The notes under the pieces were generated by a model that was given only the letters and a program-made list of their open reading frames with translations, was not told where the DNA came from and searched no databases. Of a stretch of 64,000 nt of DNA, positions 32,208 through 44,039 are shown in pieces. Position numbers and translations under genes: made by a program. Numbering within the stretch: the first letter of the stretch is position 1; each line of letters opens with the position of its first letter. The stretch comes from Ectocarpus siliculosus (Eukaryota > Sar > Phaeophyceae > Ectocarpales > Ectocarpaceae): positions 2,680,530 to 2,744,529 of the forward strand of contig FN649755.1 in assembly GCA_000310025.1 (NCBI GenBank), written 5' to 3'.

Positions 32208-33088
32208 ATGCCGTACCAACGGTTGTACCACACAGAGAAATCAGTCAAGGCGGTTAGCTTGGTGCATCCTTCCCTTAGCACTCCCGTATTTGTTATTGGA
32301 ACCTCACACGACCGCATGTAAGGCTCGCAGCAGGATGAGATAATACGACGAATGATTGAGAGCGTTATTACTGATGCATGTGCACACACGTACCCCATTT
32401 TCGTGGACACTATGGCAAGCCACTTGAGGCAGCGGGGCAGGTTGTGCCCATCCCACCAGCTCGACGTCAAGGGTCGCACCACTACGAGCAAGTGAGGAAC
32501 ATGGATCGCTGGCGTCAATGTTCATCACATTTTGGGAGTTTCTCATGATTGTTTTGAAGTTTTGCGAAAGATAGGGACCTTGCTGTGGGCTCAGGAAGGA
32601 AGGGATATCTGTGCAGAAAGGGTGCACTCGCCGTGTTGCAGCGAGTGTCCCTTTGGAGGGGGGAAACGGTGTTTCTGGAGGAGGTCAGGGTTGAGGTGGT
32701 TGCAATGCCGCGGCAACCGTGGTTTATTGGTAGAAAATGGAACGAGCAAATGGGTCCTGGCTGGATTTTCTCCCAAACAACCAACCATTGTCAGACCAAA
32801 CATTTGAGAAGGCTTGCACCTCGATCTACAACTCCAAGTACAGTAGTTCGCGCACAAGAGCGAGCTTGCAAAAGGCAAAGCGAAGCCGAGGCGGACGAAT
32901 CGGCGGGAAAATATTACAACTCGTCTATCACAACCGCTCTGGGCAATCTCGATGTTGTGGCCGACAAAGGCTTAGACTTGCGTATTTTCGACGCATCTGC
33001 GGTCTTGTGTATATATCAAAGCCATCAATAGAATAACAGATTCGACCAAGAAATGTGATGCGTGGTTCACAGTGTTCTCACGCTATTC
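32208..33088. other. Gap between 250-aa ORF and poly-Gln tract, copy 1
   Basis: Matches 48509-49406 of the second duplicate. From about 32865 to 33010 the two copies cannot be aligned well (different ~150-bp segments), which suggests local insertion or replacement. No gene is supported. Confidence 0.4.
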
Positions 33089-33133
33089 TCACCTCGGCAT
33101 TGGCGGCTGCTCCTGCAGCGATGGTGGCACGTG

Positions 33134-33206
<73 letters not shown>

Positions 33207-33292
33207 CGTTGTTGCTGTGGCTTCTGGGTGACGTCCAGCATCACCATCCTCCCCTTCTTCCCCACCACGACCTTATCATCCACTCGCTCCAT
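33089..33292 (-). CDS. Possible poly-Gln exon, copy 1
   Basis: The minus frame from the ATG at 33292 (MERVDDKVVV) leads into about 22 consecutive Gln codons (the CTG/CAG tract at 33140-33205), then R-H-V-P-P and a stop. The same frame with about 11 Gln exists at 49407-49574. The frame is open upstream of the ATG as well, so it may be an internal exon. Poly-Gln in CAG frames is common in this type of genome, but without an identified partner exon this remains weak. Confidence 0.3.
33140..33205. repeat. (CTG)n microsatellite, about 21-22 units
   Basis: Pure CTG/CAG run; the orthologous tract in the second duplicate (49459-49489) has about 10 units. Confidence 0.95.
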
Positions 33293-34990
33293 CTTCTCCC
33301 TCCTCACGTCCTGCCCTGCCACACGGTGCCGGGGGGCGGTCTGCCTCGTGCGGCTGGCGGTGAGGCCATTCACTGGCAAGTTCCGCGCAAGAACGAGCGA
33401 ACAACGATGCGAGAGCAGCGTCCAAAATCAAGTAACGGCGAGAAACAGAGGCAGAAACATCCCGACGAAAATAACGCATGGACGTGGAGATGGAGACGGT
33501 GCGGCAACGATAGAGACTGCGAAGAGAGCGTTGACAAAACAACAACCGGAAAATGATATGGCCCCTGCATGGAAACTGTAGCATCGTCGACCGGATAGTA
33601 CATGAACATGAGCATCAGCGTCAGAAACTTTGAAATGTTCAAGGTCGATATGGATCGCAGAACCCATTGAGTACAGTCGTGAGAGCTACGGCGCAACACG
33701 GCCGAGAAGGTATAGGATATTGTGGGTGGTGTAATTCGTTGTACTGTCGATACCGTACACACACATGAAACGACAAGATGCGATGTTCAAACGGATCCAA
33801 GTTGGACGGCATCAACATTTGCAGACAATGCCACGATGCACCGGCGAAAGCTCCCACATGCGGAGGCCGCACGGCACAATCTGTAGAATGTACACCTCCT
33901 GTTCATTGCACACAGGGCACACGTTACTCTGGATACATACCAGAGGGTGTAAAAACGGTTGCGATCTACACCGTATATATAGACTACTGCGGTAGTCCAG
34001 CCGCAGTGGAAAACGAGTATCTACTGCTGTAAGGTGGATCCATGACACGGCAACATCAGCATCAGGGCGCTGGGTAGTGTAGACAATTGGGTGGTCGCTA
34101 AACATGGATAGCATACGCAACGCAGGCAATGATGTGGTTAATGTTCCGTCCGACCAGCCGAAACCAGAGAGCGCGAACGATCATGGCGCTGTGCGACTCC
34201 TCCTGCTGTCGATGTATGTATGTAGCCGACGGACATTCTGACCGTGTCCACGTCAGATCGTATGTGGCGGCGATAGTCGTGCTGTCCGCCTCTACTGCTG
34301 TAGCCCCCTGAGAAAGATTCGAGCATGACTACTCCCAGAATATTTGACACCTCGCATGTGTTCTGGCAGCTCTCGGTAGTCCGCCTCAGTCCGCACCAGA
34401 GTACACACAACAACAAGGATACCTCCAAGAGTCTCGAGTGCGTTGTACACGACTCGACAAAAAAAAAAATGAGGTGAAACCAAACGCAACAACCCTGCTG
34501 TACATGCGGACGGTATCCATGAATTCGTGTGTCTTGCACGCACGAGAACGACCGGAGCCGACAGATACCCACGCCTTCCTCAATCAAGCAGGGGGAGACT
34601 CGTCCATCCCCTGGAATAACTCACCTCCTCCTCCAAATCCGCAGGCGCTCATGATGATCCTCTGTTCTTTGTATCCACAAACCCTCCGCTGACCGCGGTA
34701 CAACCGGCACAAAACAGAGACGAGATCAGGCTTTGATCCTCGTCGCTGATGCCTTGCAACTGGAGGTCCCCTGGGGACTGCTGCTGCTGCTGCTTCTGCT
34801 GTGCGGGCCTGTGGTCTTCGGTTGTTCAAAAGCAGAGTTTGGCACTCTGCGACTCTCCACGCTCTGTGAACAAGCAAGGCGCGGCGGAGCTGTCCCAAGC
34901 TCTCCTGGCAGGGGCGGCAGGGGGCACAATTATTTGACTCATTTCGCCGAAATGACACCCACCCCCATCCTCTCACTGCGCCCCTCATCG
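33293..34990. other. Right end of duplication unit 1
   Basis: Matches 49575-51315 with substitutions and small indels. It contains a short CTG-rich stretch at 34775-34805. Minus-strand frames (for example 33370-33762) differ in length between the copies. I see no convincing gene. The match ends near 34990/51315, the boundary of the tandem duplication. Confidence 0.45.
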
Positions 34991-35095
34991 ATGTGGTTCA
35001 TTTTAATCGCAACATACGGCGCATGTTGTTCATACCCTGCGCCGAGGCCAATAGCCTGCCTGTATTGATCGCAACGACACGCCTCTACACAAAGC

Positions 35096-36131
35096 ATGCC
35101 AACCGCTCTACTGTCAGGGAACTGCGCCCGGTGTCTCGATGCCTTCACCGTTGCCCTGGGCCAAGTGTACGACGGAGCGCAACCGTCGTTGGTACACATC
35201 AACGCTGGAACTACAGCTGGCATCACTGGACTTCTGCTGGGCATGCCGAAAAGTCCCGACGTCACGTCTTAGAGTGGAAGACGGAACCCCCGGCAGCCTT
35301 TTGAACGCTTTGACGGCAGAGCAACAACAACAACCTCGGTCTTCTAGCCCCCAGACTATCGCGGCTCGAGTCGAGTGCCTCCCTTGCGGGCTAGTCGAGT
35401 GACATTGTCGGTTCCGCTGTGGTTGCATCGGCCAGACAACATGAGGTTGTGGAAAGCAGTGGAGGAGTTGGATCTGGGGGGCTATGGCCAAGGACGCTCG
35501 CGCTCCCTGAGGTTGCCTCCGAACTTGAAGAATGTTGAGCTTTCTGGATCATTTCCGGAGTGGCTGTGGCCGGCTTCTCTTCAACGACTTGAGCTTGTCC
35601 GCTTTAGCCGTTCGATCATTGGTGCGGCCTGGCCTCCCGCCCTCCGGCAGCTATCGTTAGGGGATCGTTTCAACCAACCTGTTGCCGGTGTGACGTGGCC
35701 GGCGCCTCTGCAACAACTTTCACCCGGACACTGCTTCGACCAGCCCATTGTCGACGTGGTGTGGCCGACCTCCCTGCTGAAATTGGACCTCGGGCTCGCC
35801 TTCAACCAACCTATTGCCGGAGTGACTTGGCCGGCATCTCTGCAACAGCTCAAGGTTGGGAAGAGATTCAATCAGCACGTTGTCGGAGTCGTATGGCCGG
35901 CTTCCCTGCGACGCCTGGAGTTTGGTGAACTCTTCAACCAACTCATATCCGGCGTCTGCGCATGGCCGCCACGCCTTCAGCATATACAGTTTGGGGCTGG
36001 TTTTGACTATCTATCCGTTGTCGGGAGTCCAATGGCCAGCCTCCCTCGTTCGCGTGAAGCACGGGAAACCTGTGTGGTATGCCAAGCACCTGGACAGCGT
36101 TTTGATTCACATGATACCCTCCCCCAAGTAA
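35096..36131 (+). pseudogene. FNIP-repeat gene, broken copy C
   Basis: Matches the intact gene at 20996 from its ATG (35096, MPTALLSGNC) to its 3' end, but the frame is broken at least three times: near 35160 (1-nt shift); at about 35315-35350, where extra sequence including caacaacaac replaces a shorter segment and introduces a stop; and at 36007-36014, where TATC is duplicated (gactatctatccg for gactatccg). About six to seven 22-residue repeats (F-N-Q-P-x-x-G-V-x-W-P-A-S-L) remain readable at 35530-36000. After the last shift the C-terminus (G-V-Q-W-P-A-S-L-V-R-V) is in a different frame. Confidence 0.8.
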
Positions 36132-36213
36132 CTAGGGCACTCACCGGAGGACTGAGGAGTCGTCATTGGCGTTCTACGATGACGAAGGCATTGCTTTCGT
36201 GCGCCTTGGCCAC

Positions 36214-36745
36214 AATCTCCCACATAACTGACAGTTTTGCTAAACCGCCCATGGGACACCCATGGGCTTGCCCATGGTCGACCCATTGGCATGCCCATGG
36301 GTGGCCCATGAAGCACTCATGAAGTGCCCATCGTGGGCACTTCAACCGACCAGAACTTAGCCACCTGCACGTCAACCTAGACCTTAGCCATCACGCCAAC
36401 CTAGCACTTATCGTGTCGGCTTGGGGTTAGGGTTAGGCTTAGCGATAGGGTCATTAGCCGCAATATTGTCCGTTCCGAAGCAGATAATCTATTGTTTACT
36501 GTAGGAGTACACTTGTTCCGGTTGAAGGGCTCTCATTGGCCGATAATCTATTGTTTTAGAGTGCGCTGGTTCCGGTTAAAGGGCTCTCATTCCCCGCCCA
36601 TGGGCTTCCCATGGGCTGCCCATGGGCTGCCCACGGGCTACCCACGGGCATGCCCATGGGTCAATCATGGGCAATAAAGTGCCCATGGGCGGCCCATGAG
36701 TGTCCCATGGGCGTTTTAGCACAACTGTAGAAAGTGTGGGAGACC
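36214..36745. mobile_element. 532-bp MITE rich in CCCATGGG palindromes
   Basis: Present in unit C and missing at the matching place in copies A (near 1110) and B. The ends are inverted repeats of about 52 bp with ~85% identity (core TCTCCCAC ... GCTAAA ... CGCCCATGGGACAC). The flanks CCTTGGCCAC (36204-36213) and CCTTGGCCGC (36746-36755) look like a 9-10-bp target duplication, a length typical of Mutator-like elements. Inside are many GCCCATGGGC-type words, two direct copies of a ~62-bp segment (gataatctattgttt ... gttccggtt, 36485-36590) and a short TTAGGGTTAGG. It has no transposase frame. It extends the broken FNIP frame artificially. Confidence 0.8.
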
Positions 36746-39398
36746 CCTTGGCCGCATGGATGATGATTTTGTCGCAGCATCTGGAGAGAGATGCGTTGAT
36801 TATGTGATTTGTTTTCATTTGTAAGGTACGGTAGGTTGTTGTTTATCTGTTGGGCTGTGAAGCTGGCTAGTCATACTTCGCTATTGGTTGCTTTGTTTAT
36901 GTGTCAAGGGAAACTGGCCAACCTGCGCCAAGTGGATGGATTTGGATCTCCTAGCCCGCGTGAACATTCGTATCGATAGGTGTCACTCGTAGATTCCTCC
37001 TGACTATATTGTTGTACTGCTTGAATTTCGGTTGCGCTTTCGCCTCTGCCCGTAGCAAAAGGAACTCTCCATTGTTCTGTGCTCCGGATGGTAGCCTCCA
37101 TTGTTGTTGGGACGTTCACGCTTACCGTACCGATGGGCTGCCCAGCAAAAACATCATGACGTACGATCTTCTAAGAACTCAGAATGTTGTCGATCACCTC
37201 ACTCAGGGAGGCCATTCCTGAAAATTCGTGTTGTAGCCTAGGTCGCAAATCGTGTACCTATGCAAGTGCTGGCCTGATGTAGGACGGGGTTTGTTGTACA
37301 CCACGCTCCTAATTTAGTGGACGTTTGCGACGAGGTCTGCGTTGTTGGATGTGGGATGTTGAACAAATTGACGGTTCGGACTACAAAGGGGTTCCTCGAC
37401 GTTGGCAGTGCAGGTTTTCTTCCAAACCCGATACAACGCCAAACGTTGAAACACATTCGTTAATGCCATGTCCACTGGTGGATGATTGTCCAACCACGGT
37501 TGAGCTTCAAACAACCTTCTCGGTTGCTTTAGGTCTCGAATATGTCGCCGTCCCACTAAACACGAGCTACAGTTGAAACGCGGTGAAATGGGCTGTTGCA
37601 TAGGTTAGAATCGAAACTCAACCTGCCTGGGATTAGCATCTAACATCACCCTGTAGAGTCATGATCGTTTCTTGATAGAGGGGTTCAGGATGGTCTTTTT
37701 CAAGTTAGACCACAGGATATTAGACACGATTGCATACATCAGCACACAACACCATGTCCAGAGCTTGGGTGTGTACACGGAGCGCTTTGATTTGGAGGCC
37801 ATTACAATCGGACCGTCATCCGGTCGGCATCCGGGCATACTTCCTGTCTTGCATCCAATCTTTCCCTTCTGCTCAGGATTCAATGCCGGCCCCGCTCGAA
37901 ACAAACACATCCATTTCAGCCATAACGCCCGAACGATAGCACCACCGTTATTTTACATACCCAAGAACACGTCATAGTCTATATCCTGCATGTGGCTAGT
38001 CCCTTAGGCAGCGTGTGAACCCGGTTGGAGGTGTGTCCAACGTTCTCGGAAGGTACAACGCTGACTATCAGATATCATGGGAGGACAACATATGCATACG
38101 AACACACACCTAGCCCGCTCTGTGATGCTCGGCTCTATAACGACATAGACTACACATATTGCGGCTGTCCGGTCGCCCAATGCTCACGGGCCTGGTGCCG
38201 AGAACACGTGGTCAATCTACTGCTGCTCCAGATGACGACTCCTTTGAATAAATAATCTTGTACAACGCCGTGACAGACACACTCCCAGCCTGTGCTATGC
38301 ATCCAACCTCTTACTCCTCCAAACAAACGGTAGGTACACTGCAAATTACCCAACAACAGCCCGATAAAAATGAAATATAACGCACCAAGCGCAAAACCAC
38401 ACCACCCGAGGCCCGAGAATAGCCACGGGTTTTCCGCTGTCCACTCCTTTCGTTTTCGAGATATGATGGGTGCCCAAGGGCTCACACCATGCCCCGTGTC
38501 ATGACCAAGCGAATCATCAAACTACCACAGGCGACGTACGTGCTCAAATGTCAGAACAACATTGCTCCTAGTTGCGGCCCTCGCACCGAAAAATACGGTG
38601 CGCGTCCAGCGTTCGGCAGCAATATCAGACAGACCTACGGTAAAGTCGCTTGCGAAAAACGGGCTTCATCGCCTAGTCAATGTCTAGAAGGCCAAGACAG
38701 CCTCATTCTCGAACGGAATTCGGCACCAGTCCACCCCACCACTGAGGAAAATACAAAACAAACGGGCAAAAACAAACGTGAAAAAACATTCTCGAGCACA
38801 GGAACAAATATTTCCCAAACCCGAAACCCCGATGCTGTTCAAACTGCTTCACAAGATAGGGCACGCGAAAACTCTCATTCGTACCACAGATGATGAGAGC
38901 GAAGAGAAAAGTGGGAAATATAGAAGGCCTCACCTACGGCAGTTACTCTCCGAGCCATGCTATTCTGGCGCCCACTCCCTTCGGTTTTCAAGAAACATGT
39001 GCCCAAATCATCCCCCAGTTAGTAAATGTAAATACCTTGCCCTCTTCGCCTGCGTTCCCGCATCGGCTCCTCCCTTTCAGCCATGCCGGGTGTTCCCATC
39101 GATCAATATTCCATCTACCAAGCGTGTTTCCTCGTTCCATCCCGTCCCATCCCGTCCCATCCCGTCCTACACCCCGTCCCATCCTTTCCATTCTGTCCAA
39201 GTCCGTCGCCCCATCCACCATCATAGTGTTTACATATGACAATTGCCCTACCCCGGCTAGCCAAAAACAGCACGGAGTCATTATCTGGCCCTTCCCCATG
39301 CCATCAACCCGGAATACCCCAGCTTTCCGTCCCAATCCCACCGGGTACAATACACATACGTAGACCACCCCTACCGTCAGACACCTGACTTTTTCACT
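36746..39398 (+). repeat. Non-coding downstream part of duplicated unit, copy C
   Basis: Aligns with 22226-24939 and 1061-3600. Close matches include 37430-37600 against 1790-1960 and 38690-39380 against 24230-24930. I see no gene. Confidence 0.6.
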
Positions 39399-41430
39399 TG
39401 GAGCGGCTTCCCAACAAAACAAAAGCCCCCTTCGGCGTGGTAAGTTGTCGGGCGAGGTCGAGAAGAGCACGACGGTTGTCGGTGGTGCTACATCATCACA
39501 CACAGCATGTGTCAAACACATTCCGTCCCCCAAATCACACCAATTTTGTGAACACAAGTCATCGCCCTCTCCTTATCGCCTATCGTCAGGAAGATTCGAT
39601 ACTGGGTTGTCCTGCTGGACCGCCGTTAAGCATGACTTGCGGCCAGCCGTACCGATCAATATCGTATCTGCCAAGCGCCTTTGCAAATCCCGTCCCATCC
39701 CGTTTCGTGTCACATCCCGTCCCCATTCCACCCCAGTCCTTCCTATCCCATCCAGCCTCATCTTGCATGCTCACGAGATCGGTACTACCCAGTCTAGCCA
39801 AGACAGCGCCGACTCGTGCATCCGATCCTATCCAATTCCATCAACCAGAAACATCCCAGCATCTCGTCCTTCCCATCCCTCTCCATCTCATCCCAATCCG
39901 TCTGATCATGAATGCATACGATATCTGTCCTTCACAGTCTAGCCTACCACAGTGCGGACATATTCATCTGATCCTATCCCATGCCATCAACCAGAAATAT
40001 CCCAGCTTGGAGTCCCAATCCGATCGGGTATACAAAGCAAATGTGGGCCATCCCCACCGTCAGATAGCTGACCTATTCACTCGGTGGGGCCTCCCAACAA
40101 AAAAAAAGCTCCCTTCAGCGTGGTGAGTTGTTGGGCGAGGATGGGACGAGCACGACCGGTTGTCGGCGGTGTTACGTCATCGCACACAACACGTATCAAA
40201 CACAATCTGGCCCGCGAATCACATCAACTATCGGAGCACAAGCTATCGGCCGCTCCTTATCGCCTATCGTCAGACAGATTCGATACTGGCATGTCCTACT
40301 GGACCGCCGTTAAGCATGACCTGCGGCCAGCCGTACCGATCAATATCGTACCTGCCAAGCGCCTTTGCAAGTCCCGTCCCATCCCGTTTCGTGTCATCCC
40401 GTCCCATTCCATCCCAGTCCTTCCTATCCCATCCAGCCTCATCTTGCATGCTCACGAGATCGGTACTGCCCAGGCTAGCCCAAACGGCGCTGACTCGTGC
40501 ATCCGGTGCTGTCCAATTCCATCTACCAGAAATATCCCAGCATCTCGTCCTTCCCATCCCTCTCCATCTCATCCCAATCCGTCTGATCATGAATGCATAC
40601 GACATCCGTCCTGCACGGTCTAGCCTACCACAGTGCGGATATTTATCTGATCCTATCCCATGCCATCAACCAGAAATATCCCAGCTTGGAGTCCCAACCC
40701 GATCGGGTATACAAAGCAAAATGTGGGCCGACCCCCACCGTCAGATAGCTGACCTATTCACTCGGTGGGGCCTCCCAACAAAACAAAAGCCCCCCTTCGG
40801 CGTGGTGAGTTGTCGGGCGAGGATGGGACGAGCACGACCGGTTGTCGGTGGTGTTACGTCATCACACACAACACATATCAAACACAATCTGGCCCGCGAA
40901 TCACATCAACTATCGGAGCACAAGCTATCGGCCGCTCCTTATCGCCTATCGTCAGACAGATTCGATACTGGCATGTCCTACTGGACCTCCATTGAGAATC
41001 ACTTGCGGTCAGCCGTACCGATCAATATCGTACCTGCCAAGCTTCGTTCCAAGTTCCGTCCCATCTCGTCTCGTCTCATCCCTTCCCACCCCGTCCCATT
41101 CCATCCCAGTCCTTCCCATCCCATCCAGCCTCATCTTGTATGCTAACGAGATCGGTACTGCCCAGGCTAGCCCAAACGACGCTGACTCGTGCATCCGGTG
41201 CTGTCCAATTCCATCAACCAGACACATCGCGGCATCGCGTCCTTCGGATCCCTCTCCATCTCATCCCAATCCGTCTGACCATGAACGCATACGACATCTG
41301 TCCTTCACAGTCTAGCCTAACACAGTGCAGGTGTATTCATCTAATCGTATCCCATGCCATCAGCCAGACATATCCCAGCTTCACAACCCAATCCAATCAG
41401 GTATACAACGCAAATGTGGGCCTCGCCTAC
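39399..41430. repeat. ~680-bp tandem repeat, three units (unit 2 of duplication)
   Basis: Units start at 39399, 40080 and 40758 with the same marker (ggcctcccaacaaaa) as at 24940 and 25621. The second and third units are most alike, pointing to a recent unit duplication in this copy only. The long Ser/Pro/His frames are low-complexity translations. Confidence 0.8.
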
Positions 41431-42200
41431 CATCATACAGACAGGGGGCCTATTGAATAGGCGCGGTGTCTTGCATACCGCCTACACGGGACGCTCAAAC
41501 ACTCTCCGCTTGTGGTGGGAAAAACGAACTCTCATAAACGATTTCGTCTTGCAATAGGGGGAACGACCCCGCACCTATCCTCATCTCAGATGCAACTTCC
41601 CCACCAAACAGAAGCTCCCTTCTTTCGGCGTCGTGGTCAGTTATCGGGCGACGGGGTGAACACTTGACGTTGTCGATGGTGCCACATCCTTACACATAAC
41701 ATCACGCCAACCGCAGTCTGCCCCGAATGTGGCCCCAAGAATCGCACCACAAGTAGTCATTCTGTCTCTCTAGTTGCCTATCGACAGGCAGATTCTTTCC
41801 GGGGGAGTCCTACTCGCTCACCCTCCGTCAAGCATGCCTTCGCCATTGGACTCTATCGATATTCATCCGTACCCTGTTGGTCCCGCGCGGTAGCTAGTCT
41901 CCCGTCCCAGCCACCTGACGTGCGTAACAATGACGAAAAAAGGTGGAGGAGGGGCCATCAGCGATAGCGAGAGGCGAGCAATGGATTACTTGTGAGGTGG
42001 GCTCTACCCCTATAGTTCTCTCACTCTCTCTTGTACGGATGGCAACGTCGAACCCCGTGGTTGCTTGTTGGCGTGTTGTGGGCGGCACGAGCTGTAGGAG
42101 TTGCAACGGGGTGGGTTTCGTTCAACAATCGGGGTATGTTCCGTCCACGCTGGGTGGCGGGGGCAGGAGAGGTATCTACCAAACCGATCTCGCTACAATC
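41431..42200. other. Region left of the inserted transposon in unit 2
   Basis: Close match to 26291-27060, including the ggtggaggaggggccatc block (41942 / 26801). No gene is supported. Confidence 0.5.
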
Positions 42201-43897
42201 CCAAGGGTGTGTTCTGTAGGGTACGCACAGAAGGTACCGGCGGTATTTTTCCGGGTATTTACCCTACAGAACGTTACAGACGAGTTCTGCGGCACTTCCG
42301 CTACCCTACTGGATACTTCTGTGAGATCTGTGGCACTTCCAATACCCTAGAGAAAACGCGTATGAGTTCTGTGACGCTCCAATACCCTACAGAAAACTTC
42401 TGTACACATTTGTTAACATACCCGCTACGTTCTGTGAGATCTGTACGACCTTCGCACAAACCCTATTTTTCCTGTTGAGTTCTGTGGCACTGGCGATACA
42501 ATACCGGATGTTTCTGTAAGTTCTGTGGCACTTCCGATACCCTACAGAAACGTTCTGTGAGGTTCTGTAACCCTTCCGATACCCTACATAATTCTTGTGT
42601 GAGTTCTGTCACACTTCAAATACCCTACCGGACGCTTCTGTGAGATCTCTGACACCTACCGGAAATTTCTGTTCGATCTGTGACGCTGTCAATGCCCTAC
42701 CTACCGGGCTACGTCTGTACGCTCTATGTTCTGAGTCAGGCCCACCAACCAAACTTCAAGCGCACCTTGTTAATTTGCAGAAAAAAAACAAGTACAAATC
42801 ACGTGGTTCTCGCACACAAGTCATTGTGAGCATGCACCGTACACACATACACATCATTGTGAACAACCACGACGCATCTGTATCGCTGTGGAGGAGAGGG
42901 ACATGAGCTCTACCTCTACCACCGCGGACCCTCCGAGCGGATCATCGATCGCTGCGGGAGGAGTCAGAACGCGGGCAGAGGCAGCAGTAGCAGCAGCAGC
43001 AGCAGCAACAACACCACCACCAGAACGCGAGGGAGAGGTAGAGATAGTTGACGCGGGAGGCGGTGATGCAGGCGTGCCCGTAATCGCACCTGCAGCCGTC
43101 TATAACAAGAACGGGGAGCCGCATGCCGTGGACGCGGCTGCGGTTAAGGCAGTCGATGACTTCACGGTGCCAGCAGGCTTTGTGAGGAAAGGGTCCCGCG
43201 AGAAGTCGTACATGTATTCGCCAGGAGTGTACATCGAGGCGTCGAACAGCGACAAGCACCAGTTTTTCTGCATGGCCGACTCCTTGTGCCGCCGCAAGGG
43301 GGGGTGGTATATACCTGGGGCATTCTCTCATTTGAGCAACATGCTTAAATACCCCCTATTTTCTGTTCTGTGACACTTGGAATACCCTACAGAACGTTAC
43401 AGACGAGTTCTGTCACACTTGCAATACCCTACAGAGCGCGTCTGTGAGTTCTGTTACACTTGAAAACCCTACGGACACTTCTGTGACGTCTGTGATGCTC
43501 TAATACCCTCTAGGAAACGTCGGTGACTTCGGCGACGCTCCAATACCCTACAGAAAACTTCTGTGAGCATTTGATAACCTACCCGCGAGGTTGTGTGAGT
43601 TCTGTGGCACTTGCGATACAATACCGGATATTTCTGTGAGATCTGTTGCACTTTCAATACCCTACAGAAACTTCTGTGAGTTCTGTGACACGACAGTACA
43701 GTACAGAAAACGTCTGTAGAGATTTGTGAACCTACCCGAAATGTTCTTTGGGTTCTGTACTCCCTTCTCACAAACCCGATTATATATGTGGAGTTCTGTG
43801 ACACTTCCAATACCTACCCGATAGTTCTGTGAGTTCTGTGACAACTTCGAATACCCTTCAGAAAGTTACAGACCCTACAGAACATACCCTTAGATTG
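42201..43897. mobile_element. 1.7-kb terminal-inverted-repeat transposon, non-autonomous
   Basis: The insertion interrupts sequence that is continuous at 27060 in the first duplicate. The ends AAGGGTGTGTTCTGTAGGGT (42203-42222) and the reverse complement of 43872-43891 agree at 19 of 20 positions. CAATC flanks both sides (42196-42200, 43898-43902) and is present once at the empty site, consistent with a target duplication. The outer ~500 bp on each side are arrays of a ~40-bp motif (TTCTGTGAGTTCTGTG-CACTTCCAATACCCTACAG) in the same direct orientation in both arms. Between them lies a single ORF (42903-43373). The superfamily is uncertain: the end pattern YAAGG would suit hAT, but no 8-bp duplication is seen. 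Confidence 0.8.
42903..43373 (+). CDS. 156-aa ORF inside TIR transposon, BED-finger-like C-terminus
   Basis: ATG at 42903, stop at 43371-43373. The N-terminal half is Ala/Ser/Pro-rich with a run of Ala codons (GCA repeat near 42985-43005). The C-terminal ~40 residues read F-F-C-M-A-D-S-L-C-R-R-K-G-G-W then G-A-F-S-H-L-S-N-M-L-K-Y. This resembles the C-x-n-C...TSNLxxHL layout of transposase BED-type zinc fingers, though spacing is C-x5-C and the final His is replaced or cut off. The frame then runs into the right-hand repeat array. The likely interpretation is a truncated N-terminal transposase fragment or a captured host exon; no catalytic domain remains. Confidence 0.5.
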   Translation: MSSTSTTADPPSGSSIAAGGVRTRAEAAVAAAAAATTPPPEREGEVEIVDAGGGDAGVPVIAPAAVYNKNGEPHAVDAAAVKAVDDFTVPAGFVRKGSREKSYMYSPGVYIEASNSDKHQFFCMADSLCRRKGGWYIPGAFSHLSNMLKYPLFSVL

Positions 43898-44039
43898 CAA
43901 TCTCTCACATGGTGCTAATAGTAGTCCAAAGCCTCTGTACAGTTCGGACGTGTTGGTTGTTGGTATTGGCAGGGGCCACCAACAACACCATTTCCGTTCC
44001 TGGCAGTGAGCGCAATCGACTTGCACTACACCCAACCTC

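Noticed and set aside
36424-36442. Interstitial telomere (GGGTTAGGGTTAGG)
   Set aside because: Only about two units, located inside the CCCATGGG MITE; too short to infer a telomeric origin.
42901-43373. Host gene status for the 156-aa ORF
   Set aside because: It lies wholly inside an element whose empty site exists in the sister duplicate, so it arrived with the transposon.
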